In this document: positions 6,587 through 6,712 of the stretch, piece by piece
Position numbering within the stretch: position 1 is the stretch's first letter
How the letters are laid out: each line of letters starts with the position of its first letter
Program-made: the position numbers and the translations under genes
Assembly (NCBI GenBank): GCA_030600865.1
Contig: JAUVUS010000144.1
Span: forward strand, 1 to 6,712
Length of the DNA: 6,712 nt
Direction of reading: 5' to 3'
From: Bacteroidales bacterium
GTDB taxonomy: Bacteria; Bacteroidota; Bacteroidia; Bacteroidales; UBA12077
Notes under the pieces: generated by a model
Databases searched by the model: none
Told to the model about the DNA's origin: nothing
The model's input: only the letters and a program-made list of their open reading frames with translations

Positions 6587-6712
6587 TTATCCCCAATAAT
6601 TATTCTCTTTTATTAATTCAAAATAGTTATCTCTAGTGATTCCAACAATAATTCGATCCCAATATCTGTTTTTTCTAAAGTACCAGTTTCGCTGTCTGCC
6701 TTCTTCTTTCCA
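6587..6712 (-). CDS. C-terminal end of a probable GNAT-family N-acetyltransferase
   Basis: A reading frame enters from the right edge and ends at TAA (6589-6587), giving the last 41 residues of a protein. The sequence has KEEGRQRNWYF (2-12), then RYWDRIIVGITRDNYFELI (17-35). This pattern, an EG-x-x-R strand, an aromatic strand, then a Y-x-D strand and a final helix, is the usual end of GNAT acetyltransferases of the RimJ/PseH type found in glycan loci. In such loci they acetylate the amino group of an amino sugar on a nucleotide carrier. The acetyl-CoA loop is outside the window, so the call rests on the tail only. It lies 15 bases before the methyltransferase on the same strand. Confidence 0.55.
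   Translation of the reverse strand, partial: WKEEGRQRNWYFRKNRYWDRIIVGITRDNYFELIKENNYWG

Overview
The window looks like part of a surface-polysaccharide (O-antigen or capsule type) biosynthesis locus from an AT-rich member of the Bacteroidota. This rests on the protein flavour (Bacteroidota-like GT4 transferases, a Wzy-like polymerase with a WEPGGF motif), the very AT-rich codon use, the lack of strong Shine-Dalgarno sites and the gene content. The phylum call is an inference; no marker gene is present. Every supported gene lies on the minus strand, so transcription runs from position 6712 towards position 1 with short gaps or overlaps, as in one long operon.

In transcription order: the C-terminal end of a probable GNAT acetyltransferase (6587-6712); a TylF-like SAM methyltransferase (5846-6571); an extended-SDR NAD-dependent sugar epimerase/dehydratase whose real start overlaps the previous stop by one base (4899-5846); a five-bladed beta-propeller, glycosidase-like gene split by a one-base frameshift (3871-4808); a short decayed remnant of a GT2 glycosyltransferase (3676-3868); an intact GT4 glycosyltransferase (2381-3634); an 82-residue unknown ORF overlapping both neighbours (2161-2409); a polytopic Wzy-like polymerase (921-2177); and a second GT4 glycosyltransferase (2-826) that runs into a perfect fold-back palindrome at the window's left edge.

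The combined role would be to make and decorate a nucleotide sugar (epimerase, methyltransferase, acetyltransferase), assemble a lipid-linked repeat unit (GT4 enzymes, formerly also the GT2) and polymerise it (Wzy). Flippase, chain-length regulator and initiating transferase are not in the window.

The parts most worth a second look are the 142-base fold-back at the edge, which is probably an assembly or amplification artefact truncating a real gene, and the two adjacent broken genes in the middle, which suggest decay or recombination at that point. I see no RNA gene, CRISPR array, insertion sequence, clear terminator or clear promoter. No convincing new biological system is visible; the nearest candidate is the glycosidase-like propeller protein embedded in a biosynthetic operon.
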